From contig JARBTQ010000002.1 in assembly GCA_029240075.1 (NCBI GenBank), positions 1 to 64,000 of the forward strand: a stretch of 64,000 nucleotides of DNA, given 5' to 3'. The first letter of the stretch is position 1, and every line of letters begins with the position of its first letter. Below the pieces are notes generated by a model, which was given only the letters and a program-made list of their open reading frames with translations, made no database searches and was not told where the DNA came from. Made by a program: the position numbers and the translations under genes. The DNA comes from Chlamydiales bacterium. GTDB lineage: Bacteria; Chlamydiota; Chlamydiia; Chlamydiales; JARBTQ01. Positions 41,425 through 52,506 of this stretch are shown here, piece by piece.

Positions 41425-44400
41425 ATGTTTGAAGTTTTAGATCGAAGCCTTAAAATACATCGTAATTATTTCCTTGAGGCCTCCGCTGGTACAGGTAAAA
41501 CTTTTTCGATTGTGCACGTGGTAATTCGTCTTATTTTAGAAGAAAACCAAGATCTAGAGCCTATCTATTTAGAGCAAATTTTGTTAGTTACATTTACAAA
41601 AGCTGCAACTCGTGAATTAAAATTAAGATTACATCGACTTCTATGTGAAACTCTCCATGTTTTAAAATTAAGTTTAAAAAATGAGCAAATTTCTTTGGGA
41701 GTCCCCGATTATCTACAAGCTATTTTAGAAAAAGGGGAAATTGCAATTAAAGCAGCTGTCCGCCGAATTGATAATGCTTTAATTAATTTTGATCGAGCTC
41801 AAATTTTTACGATTCATAGTTTTTGCTATCGTATGCTGTTAGAATATGCCTTTCAAGCAAACGTAGGACTTCAGCTAATTGATAAAGCATCTGATGATAA
41901 TTTAATTCCTTTAGAAGCTTTGCAACATGCCCTTAAAGATTATGTACGCACGGGTTTGCAACCAACTGAATTTAGCCACGTCCAACTGCGAGTTATTTTT
42001 TCTAAATATCGATATGATATAGAGCTCCTTATCAAGTATCTAACGAAAACCCTTTTGCGTGGAGAAAAAATTGCTCATTACCCTAACTTTTTTCAAAGCT
42101 GGACCCAATTTTGTGGCGTCTTACGTCAACTCAAAACTCGTTACCTTATACAGACAGAAAAATTACTTGAAGATTTCCGACTCTATTCAACCAACTATAA
42201 AAAAATTTGTAATCGGCAGGGTGAAATTTTTCCTCTTCTCCTACAAGAAATTGAAATTTTAGGGTGTATCTTTGAAAAAAATGAGTGGGTCTATGAGGAT
42301 TTCGAACGTATCCTATCTGACCACTACAGCTGGAATGCAGTAAATTTCATCCATCCCCACAACTTAAAAGCTAGGGGAAATAAACCTATAGACGTGCAAC
42401 AATTGCACTATCCCCATATTTTTGAAATCTTACAAAAAGAACTTTACCCCCTTGTGGAATTAGCAAAAAATCCTGAATATATCCTAGCCCGTCTAGCCGC
42501 CGGGGCACAAAAACATGTACAAAAAGTGTTTATGGAAGAGGAAATCCTTACTCCTAATGATATATTAGACACTATGCACCGACGTTTGCAAACTCATATT
42601 GATTTTGGAGAATTAGTGCGTCAAAGGTACAAAGTAGCTATTGTCGATGAGTTTCAGGATACAGACCTCTTGCAATGGGAAATTTTTAAAGAATTATTTC
42701 TAAATCATACACAAGCTAAACATTACCTTTATCTAGTAGGTGATCCTAAGCAGTCGATCTATGCCTTTAGGAGAGCCGATATCTATATTTATTTACAAGC
42801 TCTAGAGGTAGTAGGACACTCTTATAGAGATACCTTAGATACCAATTATCGCTCTCATCCAGAGTTAATTAAAGCTCTTAATGTCTGTTTTTGCGAACAA
42901 AATGCTCCGGGCTTAATCTCTTTACCCAGGTTAGATAGTGCATTACCTTATATTCTAATGAACGAACCCTCTTTTTCTAAAAGCTATCCTCCGATTAATG
43001 ATCGGAGGGGATTTTTACACTTTTTTTTAGCTGAATTTGAGATTGGGCGGGCTCGAAATTGGCCTCCTGCAGAGCTAGAAGAGGGGACTCTTATACCTTG
43101 GATTGCAAAAGAGATCATACAAGTTAACTCCTATTCGCCTTACCGCTGGAAAGATTTTTGTATTTTGGTCAAAGACCGATATCAAGCTGACAAAGTGCAA
43201 AATTATTTGAGAAGCCAAGGGATCCCAGCCATAACAAGGCGCAGTCGTAATTTAGCAGATACACCCATTTTTAGTGCAGTACGCGATCTACTAGCTGCCA
43301 TGCTCGACTTAAGAGACTTAAGCGCGGTAAAAAGATCTTTAGGAAACTTATTAATAGGATGGGACTATGCAAAACAACATAAGCTACAACAAGATATAAT
43401 AAATACTGAAGAGGTCTGGAATACACTGTACCGTCTGCGTAATAAGTTGGTAAAAGAGGGAATTGCAATTTGGTTTGATCACTTGCTACAGAGTCAGTGG
43501 CATGAAGATAAGAGCTCATTGGCTGAAAAGCTTTTAGAACAATCTCAGGGGACTGAGCATTATTTACATCTTACGCAGATGATGGAAATTTTAATTGCTT
43601 ACGAAAAAGAGCAACAAGCTTCTCCTCAGCAATTAGTAGCTTGGCTTGATGAGCTAGGGGAAAAGGATATCGATGAAGCAGAACAACTCAAAATCAAGCA
43701 ATTAGGGGAAGAGAATGCGGTAAATATCATGACCTTACACATGAGTAAAGGTTTGGAATTTCCTATTGTGTTTGCTCTAGGATTAATCAACCGCACAGCT
43801 CAAAGAGAAGAATTAGTCCCTTTACAGCAAGAGGGGGAAGCTGCTCTTGTCGTTTGTGATCAGGATGATCAGAGGTATCAAGACTATTGCCAAGAAATCG
43901 ATGCGGAAAAAATACGGCAGCTATACGTAGCTATGACTCGTGCTAAACATCGTCTGTACGCTCCTATTTTAGTAGGGCTATCAGATAAAGAGCCTAAAGA
44001 ACTTGCAAAAGGGACAGCTTCGCCTATGGAGCTTTTCCTTTCCACTTTGGGTAAGGCATTTACAGGATACTATGAAAAGTATGAGCGAATTATAAGAATG
44101 AACCGAGTGGATATTTTAGAAACTCTGCAATCTTTAAACCAAAACAATTGTATCACATACGAATTAGTCGAAAACAACGCACAATTAGTAGAACTAGCTA
44201 CAAACATAGAGGGATGGTGCTCACTTGAACCTCCAAAAAAACCAGTGTTGAATTTTCAAAAACAGTTGATCCACTCCTATACTTCCCTTCCTTTATCACA
44301 TGGAGAGGGTGTAGAAAAGCTAAATTCAAAGGTCCTCGGAATTTGTGACTTAGAGCCTGGGCCTTCAATGCACACTTTGCCTAAAGGTTTAGAAACGGGG

Positions 44401-45018
44401 ATCATCATACATGAGTTGCTTCAAAAATTTCCTTATACCGAAATTTGTCAGCAAGAAAGTATGGTATTGATTACGGAAAACGTCAAAAAAATTTTGGATA
44501 ACACAACTCTAGCAGGTTGGGAAGGGCCAGTTTCTGATATGATGTATGCTGTACTTAATGTTCCTTTAAAGACTAAGCAAGGAATATTTAAGTTAAAGGA
44601 TATTGATTTTTGTAATTCTTATCATGAAATGGAGTTTTTATTTCCTTGGCATTCAGGTGAAAAAATTGAAGATATTGAGCTCCTCCCTGGATTTATGACA
44701 GGCTTCATTGATTTTATCTTCAGTTATAAAGGGATTTTTTACTTTATCGATTGGAAGACCAATTGGTTAGGAGATTCTAAGGAGGCTTATAAAATTCCTA
44801 ATTTACAAATAGCTATGGCTGAGTATCGTTATGATCTTCAAGCAGCTATCTATACAGAAGCTCTAAAAAAATATCTAAAGCTGATAGATTCTCGACCTTT
44901 TGAAGAATGCTTTGGAGGAAGCTTTTATTTCTTTTTGAGGGGATTATCCTCTGAAAGCGAGCAAAATACAGGAGTGTACCATTTCTATCCACAGATGATA
45001 GAGAGTATAAGGGGGTAA
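41425..45018 (+). CDS. recB: Exodeoxyribonuclease V beta subunit RecB
   Basis: EASAGTGKTFSIVHVVIRL; VDEFQDTDLLQWEIF; MTLHMSKGLEFPIVFALG; C-term nuclease GFIDFIF..YFIDWKTNWLG. Confidence 0.95.
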   Translation: MFEVLDRSLKIHRNYFLEASAGTGKTFSIVHVVIRLILEENQDLEPIYLEQILLVTFTKAATRELKLRLHRLLCETLHVLKLSLKNEQISLGVPDYLQAILEKGEIAIKAAVRRIDNALINFDRAQIFTIHSFCYRMLLEYAFQANVGLQLIDKASDDNLIPLEALQHALKDYVRTGLQPTEFSHVQLRVIFSKYRYDIELLIKYLTKTLLRGEKIAHYPNFFQSWTQFCGVLRQLKTRYLIQTEKLLEDFRLYSTNYKKICNRQGEIFPLLLQEIEILGCIFEKNEWVYEDFERILSDHYSWNAVNFIHPHNLKARGNKPIDVQQLHYPHIFEILQKELYPLVELAKNPEYILARLAAGAQKHVQKVFMEEEILTPNDILDTMHRRLQTHIDFGELVRQRYKVAIVDEFQDTDLLQWEIFKELFLNHTQAKHYLYLVGDPKQSIYAFRRADIYIYLQALEVVGHSYRDTLDTNYRSHPELIKALNVCFCEQNAPGLISLPRLDSALPYILMNEPSFSKSYPPINDRRGFLHFFLAEFEIGRARNWPPAELEEGTLIPWIAKEIIQVNSYSPYRWKDFCILVKDRYQADKVQNYLRSQGIPAITRRSRNLADTPIFSAVRDLLAAMLDLRDLSAVKRSLGNLLIGWDYAKQHKLQQDIINTEEVWNTLYRLRNKLVKEGIAIWFDHLLQSQWHEDKSSLAEKLLEQSQGTEHYLHLTQMMEILIAYEKEQQASPQQLVAWLDELGEKDIDEAEQLKIKQLGEENAVNIMTLHMSKGLEFPIVFALGLINRTAQREELVPLQQEGEAALVVCDQDDQRYQDYCQEIDAEKIRQLYVAMTRAKHRLYAPILVGLSDKEPKELAKGTASPMELFLSTLGKAFTGYYEKYERIIRMNRVDILETLQSLNQNNCITYELVENNAQLVELATNIEGWCSLEPPKKPVLNFQKQLIHSYTSLPLSHGEGVEKLNSKVLGICDLEPGPSMHTLPKGLETGIIIHELLQKFPYTEICQQESMVLITENVKKILDNTTLAGWEGPVSDMMYAVLNVPLKTKQGIFKLKDIDFCNSYHEMEFLFPWHSGEKIEDIELLPGFMTGFIDFIFSYKGIFYFIDWKTNWLGDSKEAYKIPNLQIAMAEYRYDLQAAIYTEALKKYLKLIDSRPFEECFGGSFYFFLRGLSSESEQNTGVYHFYPQMIESIRG

Positions 45019-45021
45019 TCA

Positions 45022-46875
45022 ATGGAACTAGGTTATGCTCATCAACTGTTTCAAGAAAAGCAACGCAAAGGTTTAAAGCAACAAAACATAAGTAAAGAAT
45101 GGCCACTCTTAAATCGTTTGCTAGAGTGTGAGGTCCTGGACTATATCGACTATTCTTTAGCAAAAGATCTCCTTTGTAGTGAGCATTCAGAGGCAGTAGC
45201 TGCTTTTGTTTGCTATTTGTGTTTAGCTGCTCGATCTGGACATATTTGTGTAGAAATAAACGGAAATATACTTAATCCCGATCCAAGAGAATTATTCCAT
45301 ACTCCACAGTTAGAGCTAACTGATAAGGCTACCTTAGAAAATGATTGTGACTTGTTTGCAGAACTTGTTCGAAAAGGAGTAACTTTACTTCCTATAAAAT
45401 TATTACAAATTTTAGAGCAAGGGAATGGGGCTCTCATGTTCCCTATCTATAAGGATCGGAATCGTTTTTATTTTCAACGTAATCTATTTGCTGAAAATGA
45501 GATCAAGCAATGTGTTGAGATTCTATATCATTCTAATCCCTCTTTATCTGTAGATTTACCCTTACTACAGGAAAAGTTAGCAAAATTTATAGCAGATAAA
45601 CAACTTTTAGCTGAACAGGCGCAAGCGATTATGCATGCAGCACAATATGGATTAACTTTGATTACAGGGGGGCCAGGTACAGGGAAGACGTACACCGCCG
45701 GAGTTTTAATCAAAGCCTTATTAGAAAGTTTAACACCTGAGCAAAAAAATCAGTTTGAAATTATGTTATCGGCTCCTACAGGTAAAGCTACAGCTAATCT
45801 ACAAGCGAGTTTGCAGCGTGCCACAGATGGAAAACTTCAAACTGTAAAGATTGTAACAGGGACTCTCCATCGATTGCTTTATCGTATGCCGTTCGATAAA
45901 TTATCAGCAGATCTTATTCTAGTGGATGAATCTTCAATGATCGACATTCGCCTTATGGTTCGACTACTACGGGCTATAAAACCGGGTGCTCGCTTAATTT
46001 TGTTAGGAGATCGTTATCAGTTACCCCCAGTGGAAGGTGGAAGTCTCTTTACAGATTTAAATGTATGGGGACTTAGCTTGCCGCGTCAGCCTGTAATCGC
46101 GCTTAAAACTTGTTTAAGAATTGAGAGTCAACCAATTTATGAGTTTGCACAAGCTGTAAATGCTGGGGATTACTCCGCCATAGAGAAATTGCTATCGAAT
46201 CCTCATAGAGAGCTGGACAGGCTTTCGTTTGAAGGGGCTGATTTTATGGTGCAACACCATCTCATTCATTATGCTAAACACTATTTTCCAACTGCTGCTA
46301 TTCAAAACTACGACCATAGTTTTCTAGAAACCTTTCAAAAGTTTCGTTTATTATCCCCTTTGCGACAAGGACCTTTAGGAATAGAGTCTTTAAACCAGGA
46401 ATTATTCCTTGCTATGGTAAAGACTGTTCCTCGCGGAGGTTTTATGGCGATTCCTATCCTAATCGTGCAAAATGATGATCGCTTAGAATTATATAATGGA
46501 GATGTAGGAGTTCTTTTCTGTCGTAAATTAAAAGGTATAGAGCAAGGGATCCCTTTTGCTGAGGAGCACATTGCCTTTTTTGCTGGTAGGGGTACAGATC
46601 AACCATTTTATCAAGAGCAACATCAAGCTAGAGCTATTCCCATGGTCTTACTACCACCCTATGAAATCGCTTATTGCCTTTCAGTGCATAAAAGTCAGGG
46701 AAGTGAATTTGATCATGTCTTACTTGTAATGCCAGAAGGCTCAGAGTTATTTGGAAGAGAGGTGCTTTACACTGCGATAACTCGAGCAAAGAAGAAGCTT
46801 TCTTTTTATAGCAGTGACCAAACTTTGCAACAGACGGTGCAGCGTTGCTGCTCCCGTCTTTCTGGCTTAAGATAA
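45022..46875 (+). CDS. recD: Exodeoxyribonuclease V alpha subunit RecD
   Basis: LITGGPGTGKTYT; ILVDESSMIDIRLMVRLL; LLGDRYQLPPVEGG; HKSQGSEFDHVLLVMP. Confidence 0.94.
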   Translation: MELGYAHQLFQEKQRKGLKQQNISKEWPLLNRLLECEVLDYIDYSLAKDLLCSEHSEAVAAFVCYLCLAARSGHICVEINGNILNPDPRELFHTPQLELTDKATLENDCDLFAELVRKGVTLLPIKLLQILEQGNGALMFPIYKDRNRFYFQRNLFAENEIKQCVEILYHSNPSLSVDLPLLQEKLAKFIADKQLLAEQAQAIMHAAQYGLTLITGGPGTGKTYTAGVLIKALLESLTPEQKNQFEIMLSAPTGKATANLQASLQRATDGKLQTVKIVTGTLHRLLYRMPFDKLSADLILVDESSMIDIRLMVRLLRAIKPGARLILLGDRYQLPPVEGGSLFTDLNVWGLSLPRQPVIALKTCLRIESQPIYEFAQAVNAGDYSAIEKLLSNPHRELDRLSFEGADFMVQHHLIHYAKHYFPTAAIQNYDHSFLETFQKFRLLSPLRQGPLGIESLNQELFLAMVKTVPRGGFMAIPILIVQNDDRLELYNGDVGVLFCRKLKGIEQGIPFAEEHIAFFAGRGTDQPFYQEQHQARAIPMVLLPPYEIAYCLSVHKSQGSEFDHVLLVMPEGSELFGREVLYTAITRAKKKLSFYSSDQTLQQTVQRCCSRLSGLR

Positions 46876-46881
46876 AGTAGA

Positions 46882-47694
46882 TTAGATATTCCCATCCCTT
46901 AAAATAGCAGTTCCACCAGGAGCGTTCTGATTGAATACGCTTAACTCAGTAAGGGGGACATTTTCTAAAGTTTTCCCTTTTTTATCGATGATAATGGTAT
47001 TGTTTGCAGCCGCGTTAGCTATAGCCATGCCTAAAGTCATTTGACCATTGTAATTATTAACAATAACAAGGTCTCCAGCGATAAAAGTGCCATTACCTGC
47101 TAGCGCTGCGACTGTAATTAGAGCTCCGCTAGTTAAGTTTAGGGTCGTTCCGATAAGATCAGTTGTAAGCTCTCTTATAGCAAATTCTTCTGCAACCCCA
47201 GCATTAAAATCGGCATTAATAGTAGTAGATAATGCTATTTCCAGCCTACGCTTAGATTCATTAAACCAAGGACAGGAATGAACTTGTAAAAGTCTTCTAG
47301 TAATATAAGCAGTCTTAAGCGCTGTAAGGGTAAGATTAAATTGTGTAGAGGTTGTAGCTTGAGCATCTAATTTAAGATCACAATCCATGATTAGGTGCCC
47401 CTGCTTATTATAAGTTAATTTAACAACCTTATAAGCAGAAGGAAAGCTTGCTTCTGTCTTATCATAATAGAAAGTTCCAGGGGTAGTTATAATATCCATA
47501 TACACACTAAGGTCTATCGTTTCCGATCCCGGGTCGTAGGATTTTTTAATGAATAGATTACTGATTCCATTGTTACCATCTAGCATAGTGCTAACGTTCG
47601 TAGGTGTAGCGCTATTTAACCAGTTGTATATCTTAGCATAATTGCTGGCAGCGGTTATGGTAGAGCTTGGCATTTTTATCTCCTGAGATTTCAA
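46882..47694 (-). CDS. Hypothetical protein, no recognised domain
   Basis: 270 aa intact ORF; likely start at MPSSTITAAS. Confidence 0.5.
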   Translation of the reverse strand: MKSQEIKMPSSTITAASNYAKIYNWLNSATPTNVSTMLDGNNGISNLFIKKSYDPGSETIDLSVYMDIITTPGTFYYDKTEASFPSAYKVVKLTYNKQGHLIMDCDLKLDAQATTSTQFNLTLTALKTAYITRRLLQVHSCPWFNESKRRLEIALSTTINADFNAGVAEEFAIRELTTDLIGTTLNLTSGALITVAALAGNGTFIAGDLVIVNNYNGQMTLGMAIANAAANNTIIIDKKGKTLENVPLTELSVFNQNAPGGTAILRDGNI

Positions 47695-47862
47695 TTTATG
47701 AGACTTTCTATTTGCCTAAGCAATTAGGCTGCCAAAATCTATAAATTATATTTAAGAATAAAGTATGTCTGTAAATTGTTTTTTAATTGTTGTTTTTATT
47801 TAATAATTTGATATTTTTTATTTATTATGATTTAATTAGGTTTAAATAATAAAGAGGTATCT

Positions 47863-48849
47863 ATGAGTTGTTCAATTAATTTTAATAATGCTGGTGATTT
47901 TTTCAATAAAATGGATGAATCTGAAAAAAAGGTTATTTTCCATACTTTAAATATTCCTGATCTGAAAGCGATCCCTACAGTAGAAAAAGTAACTACAGAC
48001 CTAAATCAACAATTTAAAGATTATGAAAAAAGAATTCTTTTTTTTAAGAGTATAACGCCCAAGAAAGGATCTAATGATAGTGAAAATTATTTAAAAATCA
48101 AAACCGTCTTTAACTATTTGAGTTCAATGAAAGAAAAGCTTGTAAGTGACAAAGAAAATATTACGATTTTTGACTTAGTAAAGATAAAGCTACACATGGA
48201 AGATATGGATAAAAATGTAAAAGCTGGTTTTGAACTTACGACAGCTATAAATGCGGTAACACAGTTAGATGAAAAAACGAAAAATTTTAATTCTATTGTT
48301 AAGCCTATTGTGGAAAAAGCTGGATATACGGGGGATATTATTAGTATAAACGAAGATGAATTAATGAATCACTGTAGACAACAATTTATCGAAGAAAAAT
48401 ACCCTGTAAAAACGGTAGAACAGTACAGAAAAGAGAAGGAGGCTGAAAAATTAAAGACACAAAATAGAGAAAGGGAATCGCAAGTAAAGATGTTGGAAAT
48501 TCAAAAAGCTGAACGAGAAGCAAAGCAAAATTTTTATATTTCAGAAAACGTACGATATGAAGAGGCATTAGTTCAGGAAATTCAAAAGTTATCTATTGAT
48601 ACGGGAGAATTAGATTCACAACTAGTTGATTTGCAAGAAGAGGTAGGAGTAATAAACGATACGCAGGACCATTTGTTAGAAGAGATTGATAGAAAAAGAG
48701 AGCAGATTGATACTGTAAAAGATAATAAAGAAGCTTTAGATTATTTATTAGGGGTCATGGAGCAGGAACAAAAAGTTATCAAAGATGCTATGATGCGCTT
48801 GCAAAAATACCAAAACCAGGTACAGACAATTTTAAACAGCATAAGATAG
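47863..48849 (+). CDS. Coiled-coil hypothetical protein
   Basis: 328 aa, heptad-rich C-terminal half; GAGG upstream of ATG. Confidence 0.65.
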   Translation: MSCSINFNNAGDFFNKMDESEKKVIFHTLNIPDLKAIPTVEKVTTDLNQQFKDYEKRILFFKSITPKKGSNDSENYLKIKTVFNYLSSMKEKLVSDKENITIFDLVKIKLHMEDMDKNVKAGFELTTAINAVTQLDEKTKNFNSIVKPIVEKAGYTGDIISINEDELMNHCRQQFIEEKYPVKTVEQYRKEKEAEKLKTQNRERESQVKMLEIQKAEREAKQNFYISENVRYEEALVQEIQKLSIDTGELDSQLVDLQEEVGVINDTQDHLLEEIDRKREQIDTVKDNKEALDYLLGVMEQEQKVIKDAMMRLQKYQNQVQTILNSIR

Positions 48850-48940
48850 GAAAAATCTAGATTGACAGTGGTAGAGCTACCTATAGGTTGGTGTTTAAAT
48901 TTAAAAGACACCCTTTTTATTACTCGATCATTTTAAATTT

Positions 48941-48967
48941 AGCAGCTTACGTTTTGTGTAAGCTGCT
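48941..48967. terminator. Perfect 10-bp hairpin
   Basis: AGCAGCTTAC-GTTTTGT-GTAAGCTGCT. Confidence 0.45.
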
Positions 48968-49211
48968 GAGTAGAAATATAACTTGCGGTAATCGAACTAA
49001 TTTTTTAATGCTTGCTAAGTCTGACAAAGAGTATGCTCAGCCTATGCAAGGATGGGTAAAAATTCAAGCCCTTTATAATAACTATTTAAATATAGATATA
49101 CAATGCGCGGCTAGGTTTACCTTTTTTCCGCCAGTAGAAGAAAACGGTCAAATAGCCCGCGCTCAGTATATAAGCTTTCTAAGCTCATTGAGCCATATAA
49201 TCAATGTCAAT

Positions 49212-50129
49212 CTATTTATCGATTTTTGCTGTAAAAAACTCTTTAATCTCTTGAATGGTTGTCTTTACTTTTTTTATGGTTTCTTGTAGCTGAGTATCTT
49301 CATTATTACTGGATTCTTTAACAGGAAGGGAAAGTTCAAGTTCCGTAAGAGAAGTTTCTTCTAAATTAGAGCTTTGATTTTTTAATTCTTGTTCTTTTCC
49401 TTCGGATAGTAGCGTCAATATGCGTTGACATTTCTGCTCTAATTCCTTCTGGATGCCAGTAAAAGCTTGTTCTATTGCTTCTTTGTAAATTCTTGATTCA
49501 AAAACTGTTATTAAATATTTTATATCTCTTGTGATACATCTGATTTTAAAGGAAATTTTTTCAGATTCATCAGGATTTAACTTTAATAAAATTAACTTAG
49601 AATCGATATCATTCAGTATAGATTCAAGCTCATTTAAGCCGCTAACCTGATTTGTTGCTAAAAGAGCATTGAAACGATCACATAAATTACGAACCTCATC
49701 CTGCACTTTAAATGAATTTTGTCTTTCTAATCTTTTAACTCTTTCTTGTTCCTCTACCGTTTGCGCCTCTTCTAAAGCCTTTTTTCTTTGGAGCTTAATT
49801 TTTTCCTCTTCTACAGACTCGAAATCTTTAATTTCTGTCTGGATCTGAGTAATTATCTTCCTGAATTTTGAGATACGAGTATAGGAAATATCATGGTTTA
49901 GCTCCTCAATGTTGTTTCTGAATGAAACTATTTTATCTTTAATTTCTGTAGATAACTCTCTTTGTTTATCAAATTCAGTCTCACTTAATTTCTTTAAGAA
50001 TTGAATTGATAAAGCCTTAATATCATTTTGAAGGCTTGTAGACTCAGATGCTGTAGTCAAAATAGCATTATCTATCTCTTGTGTAAATCCATAGAAATTT
50101 TTGCAAAAATCTAAAATAGGGCAATTCAC
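49212..50129 (-). CDS. Coiled-coil hypothetical protein
   Basis: 305 aa, charged heptad-like helices. Confidence 0.65.
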   Translation of the reverse strand: MNCPILDFCKNFYGFTQEIDNAILTTASESTSLQNDIKALSIQFLKKLSETEFDKQRELSTEIKDKIVSFRNNIEELNHDISYTRISKFRKIITQIQTEIKDFESVEEEKIKLQRKKALEEAQTVEEQERVKRLERQNSFKVQDEVRNLCDRFNALLATNQVSGLNELESILNDIDSKLILLKLNPDESEKISFKIRCITRDIKYLITVFESRIYKEAIEQAFTGIQKELEQKCQRILTLLSEGKEQELKNQSSNLEETSLTELELSLPVKESSNNEDTQLQETIKKVKTTIQEIKEFFTAKIDK

Positions 50130-50420
50130 AGGCTACCTCCCAAAATTTTTTATATTTGAATAGCTACAATTAGATTTTTTTGAATGTTTGGAATTTCAAT
50201 TAATCAAAAATGATGCGTACTTTTAGAATACTCTAAACATTCCTAATCACTTCATAAAGGCAGAAGTCACAAGTTTTAGGAAGAATCTAATAAAAAAGCT
50301 AAAAGCTGTGGAGTGTATTATATTTAAAGAGAGTAATTTTAGACTATAGCTGAAAAAATGGGAATTAATGGATAGGTAGAACTAAATCAGGACTTAAAAG
50401 GTGGAATTAAAAAAGGAAAT

Positions 50421-50507
50421 CGGAGGAGGTAGGATTCGAACCCACGGTTGGCTTCCACCAACTTCTGTTTTCAAGACAGACGCAATCGGCCACTCTGCCA
50501 CTCCTCC
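50421..50507 (-). tRNA. tRNA-Ser (UGA anticodon)
   Basis: GGAGGAG...CTCCTCC acceptor, anticodon stem-loop CTGTCTTGAAAACAG, long variable arm, GGTTCGAATCC T-arm. Confidence 0.95.
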
Positions 50508-50658
50508 AATTATAGTCCAAATCTTAACAAAAAGTAGTGGTTATACGCAATAGAAAATTTATAGTTGTGCACTTCCAAAAAAGGGGAGCTTGTCATAATA
50601 TATATTCTATTCGACAAAATATTTCTTTTTACCACCTTATAAAAAAAATTAGGGGCCA

Positions 50659-52467
50659 ATGTCACAAAAACAACCTTTACATTTGATTCGCAATTTTTCA
50701 ATTATTGCCCATATTGATCATGGTAAGTCTACTATTGCAGATCGTTTATTAGAGATTACACAGACGCTGACTGCGCGTGAGATGCAGGAACAAGTTTTAG
50801 ATGGAATGGATCTCGAAAGAGAGAAAGGAATTACAATCAAAGCTCATCCTGTAACAATGAATTATCAAGCTAAAGATGGGCAGATCTATCAGATTAACTT
50901 TATCGATACTCCAGGTCACGTCGATTTTTCTTATGAGGTGTCTCGGTCATTATCGGCTTGTGAAGGGGCTTTGTTGGTGGTTGATGCTGTGCAAGGGGTT
51001 CAGGCTCAAACTTTAGCAAATGTTTATATGGCGATTGAGCGAGATTTAGAAATTTTGCCTGTCATCAATAAGATCGATCTACCAGCTGCTGATGTAGAGG
51101 GAGTAAAAAAACAGATTGAAGAGGTAATTGGTATAGATGCTTCAGCTGCTGTATGCTGTTCTGCAAAAACAGGGTTAGGGATCGAGCCTATTTTAGAAAG
51201 GATTATTACAGATATCCCTTATCCTAAGGAACCTAAAGATGAGTTATTACGAGCTTTGGTTTTTGATTCTCATTACGATAGCTATAGAGGGGTGATTGCT
51301 TATGTCCGTGTTATTAGCGGTGTTATTAGGCCTGGAATGCAGCTTAAGTTAATGGCTACTGGAAAGTCGTATGAAGTTCTAGAAGTAGGTAAGTTTGTAC
51401 CCCAACAGAAGAAAGTGGAACAATTAGGGCCTGGTGAGGTGGGTTACTTATGTGGCAACATCAAGAATACGGCAGATATCAAAGTGGGGGATACAATTAC
51501 TTCATTAAAACATCCAGCACCTGAGCCTTTACCTGGCTTTAGAGTAATTACACCTGTAGTTTTTGCTGGGATTTATCCTGTCGACTCTTCAGACTTTGAA
51601 GCTGTTCGTGATGCCTTAGACAAGCTAAAGCTTAATGATTCGGCGCTATCTGTGGAGCAAGAAAGTAGTACGGCTTTAGGGTTTGGATTCCGTTGTGGAT
51701 TTTTAGGTTTACTGCACTTAGAGATCGTATTCGAACGTCTACAAAGAGAGTTTGACCTTGATATTATCACAACAGCTCCTAGTGTTATCTACCGTTTCAC
51801 GTTAAATGATGGGGAACAAAAAGATGTCGATAATCCTGCGCATTATCCAGATCCTACCTCAATTGATTACGTGGAAGAGCCTTGGGTTAAAACACGCATT
51901 ATCGCTCCTGCTGACTATTTGGGCACAATTATGAACTTATGTATGGATAAGCGAGGAATCTGTTTATCAACTGAGACCTTAGACCCAGTAAGATTATTAA
52001 TTACCTATCGTCTGCCTCTTAACGAAATCATTACCGACTTTAACGATAAACTTAAATCGATTACAAGAGGGTATGGTTCTTTTGATTATGAAATGGAAGG
52101 GTATGAAAAAAGTGATATTATTAAGCTCGAAATTCGTGTTAATGACGAACCTGTCGATGCATTTTCATGCTTAGTCCACCGTACTAAAGCTGAAGCGCGA
52201 GGTAGAGCTTTATGTGCTCGTCTAAAAGACTTGATTCCGCAGCAATTATTTAAAGTGCCAATTCAAGGAGCTGTTGGAGGAAAAATAGTGGCTCGTGAAA
52301 CGATCAGCGCTTTAACTAAAAACGTTACAGCAAAGTGTTATGGTGGAGATATCACTCGTAAACGTAAGTTATGGGAAAAGCAGAAGAAAGGTAAACAGAA
52401 AATGAAAGAGATCGGTAAAGTCAACATTCCACAACATGTGTTTATGGATGTGCTTAAGGAAGACTAA
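50659..52467 (+). CDS. lepA: Translation elongation factor 4 (LepA)
   Basis: [58 protein letters not shown]-type block; C-term [22 protein letters not shown]. Confidence 0.98.
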   Translation: MSQKQPLHLIRNFSIIAHIDHGKSTIADRLLEITQTLTAREMQEQVLDGMDLEREKGITIKAHPVTMNYQAKDGQIYQINFIDTPGHVDFSYEVSRSLSACEGALLVVDAVQGVQAQTLANVYMAIERDLEILPVINKIDLPAADVEGVKKQIEEVIGIDASAAVCCSAKTGLGIEPILERIITDIPYPKEPKDELLRALVFDSHYDSYRGVIAYVRVISGVIRPGMQLKLMATGKSYEVLEVGKFVPQQKKVEQLGPGEVGYLCGNIKNTADIKVGDTITSLKHPAPEPLPGFRVITPVVFAGIYPVDSSDFEAVRDALDKLKLNDSALSVEQESSTALGFGFRCGFLGLLHLEIVFERLQREFDLDIITTAPSVIYRFTLNDGEQKDVDNPAHYPDPTSIDYVEEPWVKTRIIAPADYLGTIMNLCMDKRGICLSTETLDPVRLLITYRLPLNEIITDFNDKLKSITRGYGSFDYEMEGYEKSDIIKLEIRVNDEPVDAFSCLVHRTKAEARGRALCARLKDLIPQQLFKVPIQGAVGGKIVARETISALTKNVTAKCYGGDITRKRKLWEKQKKGKQKMKEIGKVNIPQHVFMDVLKED

Positions 52468-52473
52468 ATTCAG

Positions 52474-52506
52474 AAGTAATCTTGCGCAATGTGTGCAAGA
52501 TTACTT
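52474..52506. terminator. Bidirectional hairpin between lepA and the convergent gene
   Basis: AAGTAATCTTGCGCA-ATG-TGTGCAAGATTACTT, 14/15 paired plus one wobble. Confidence 0.7.

Noticed and set aside
48888-49289. 133-aa ORF between the two coiled-coil genes
   Set aside because: Overlaps the end of 49212..50129, contains the hairpin, and the translation lacks any domain; probably non-coding.
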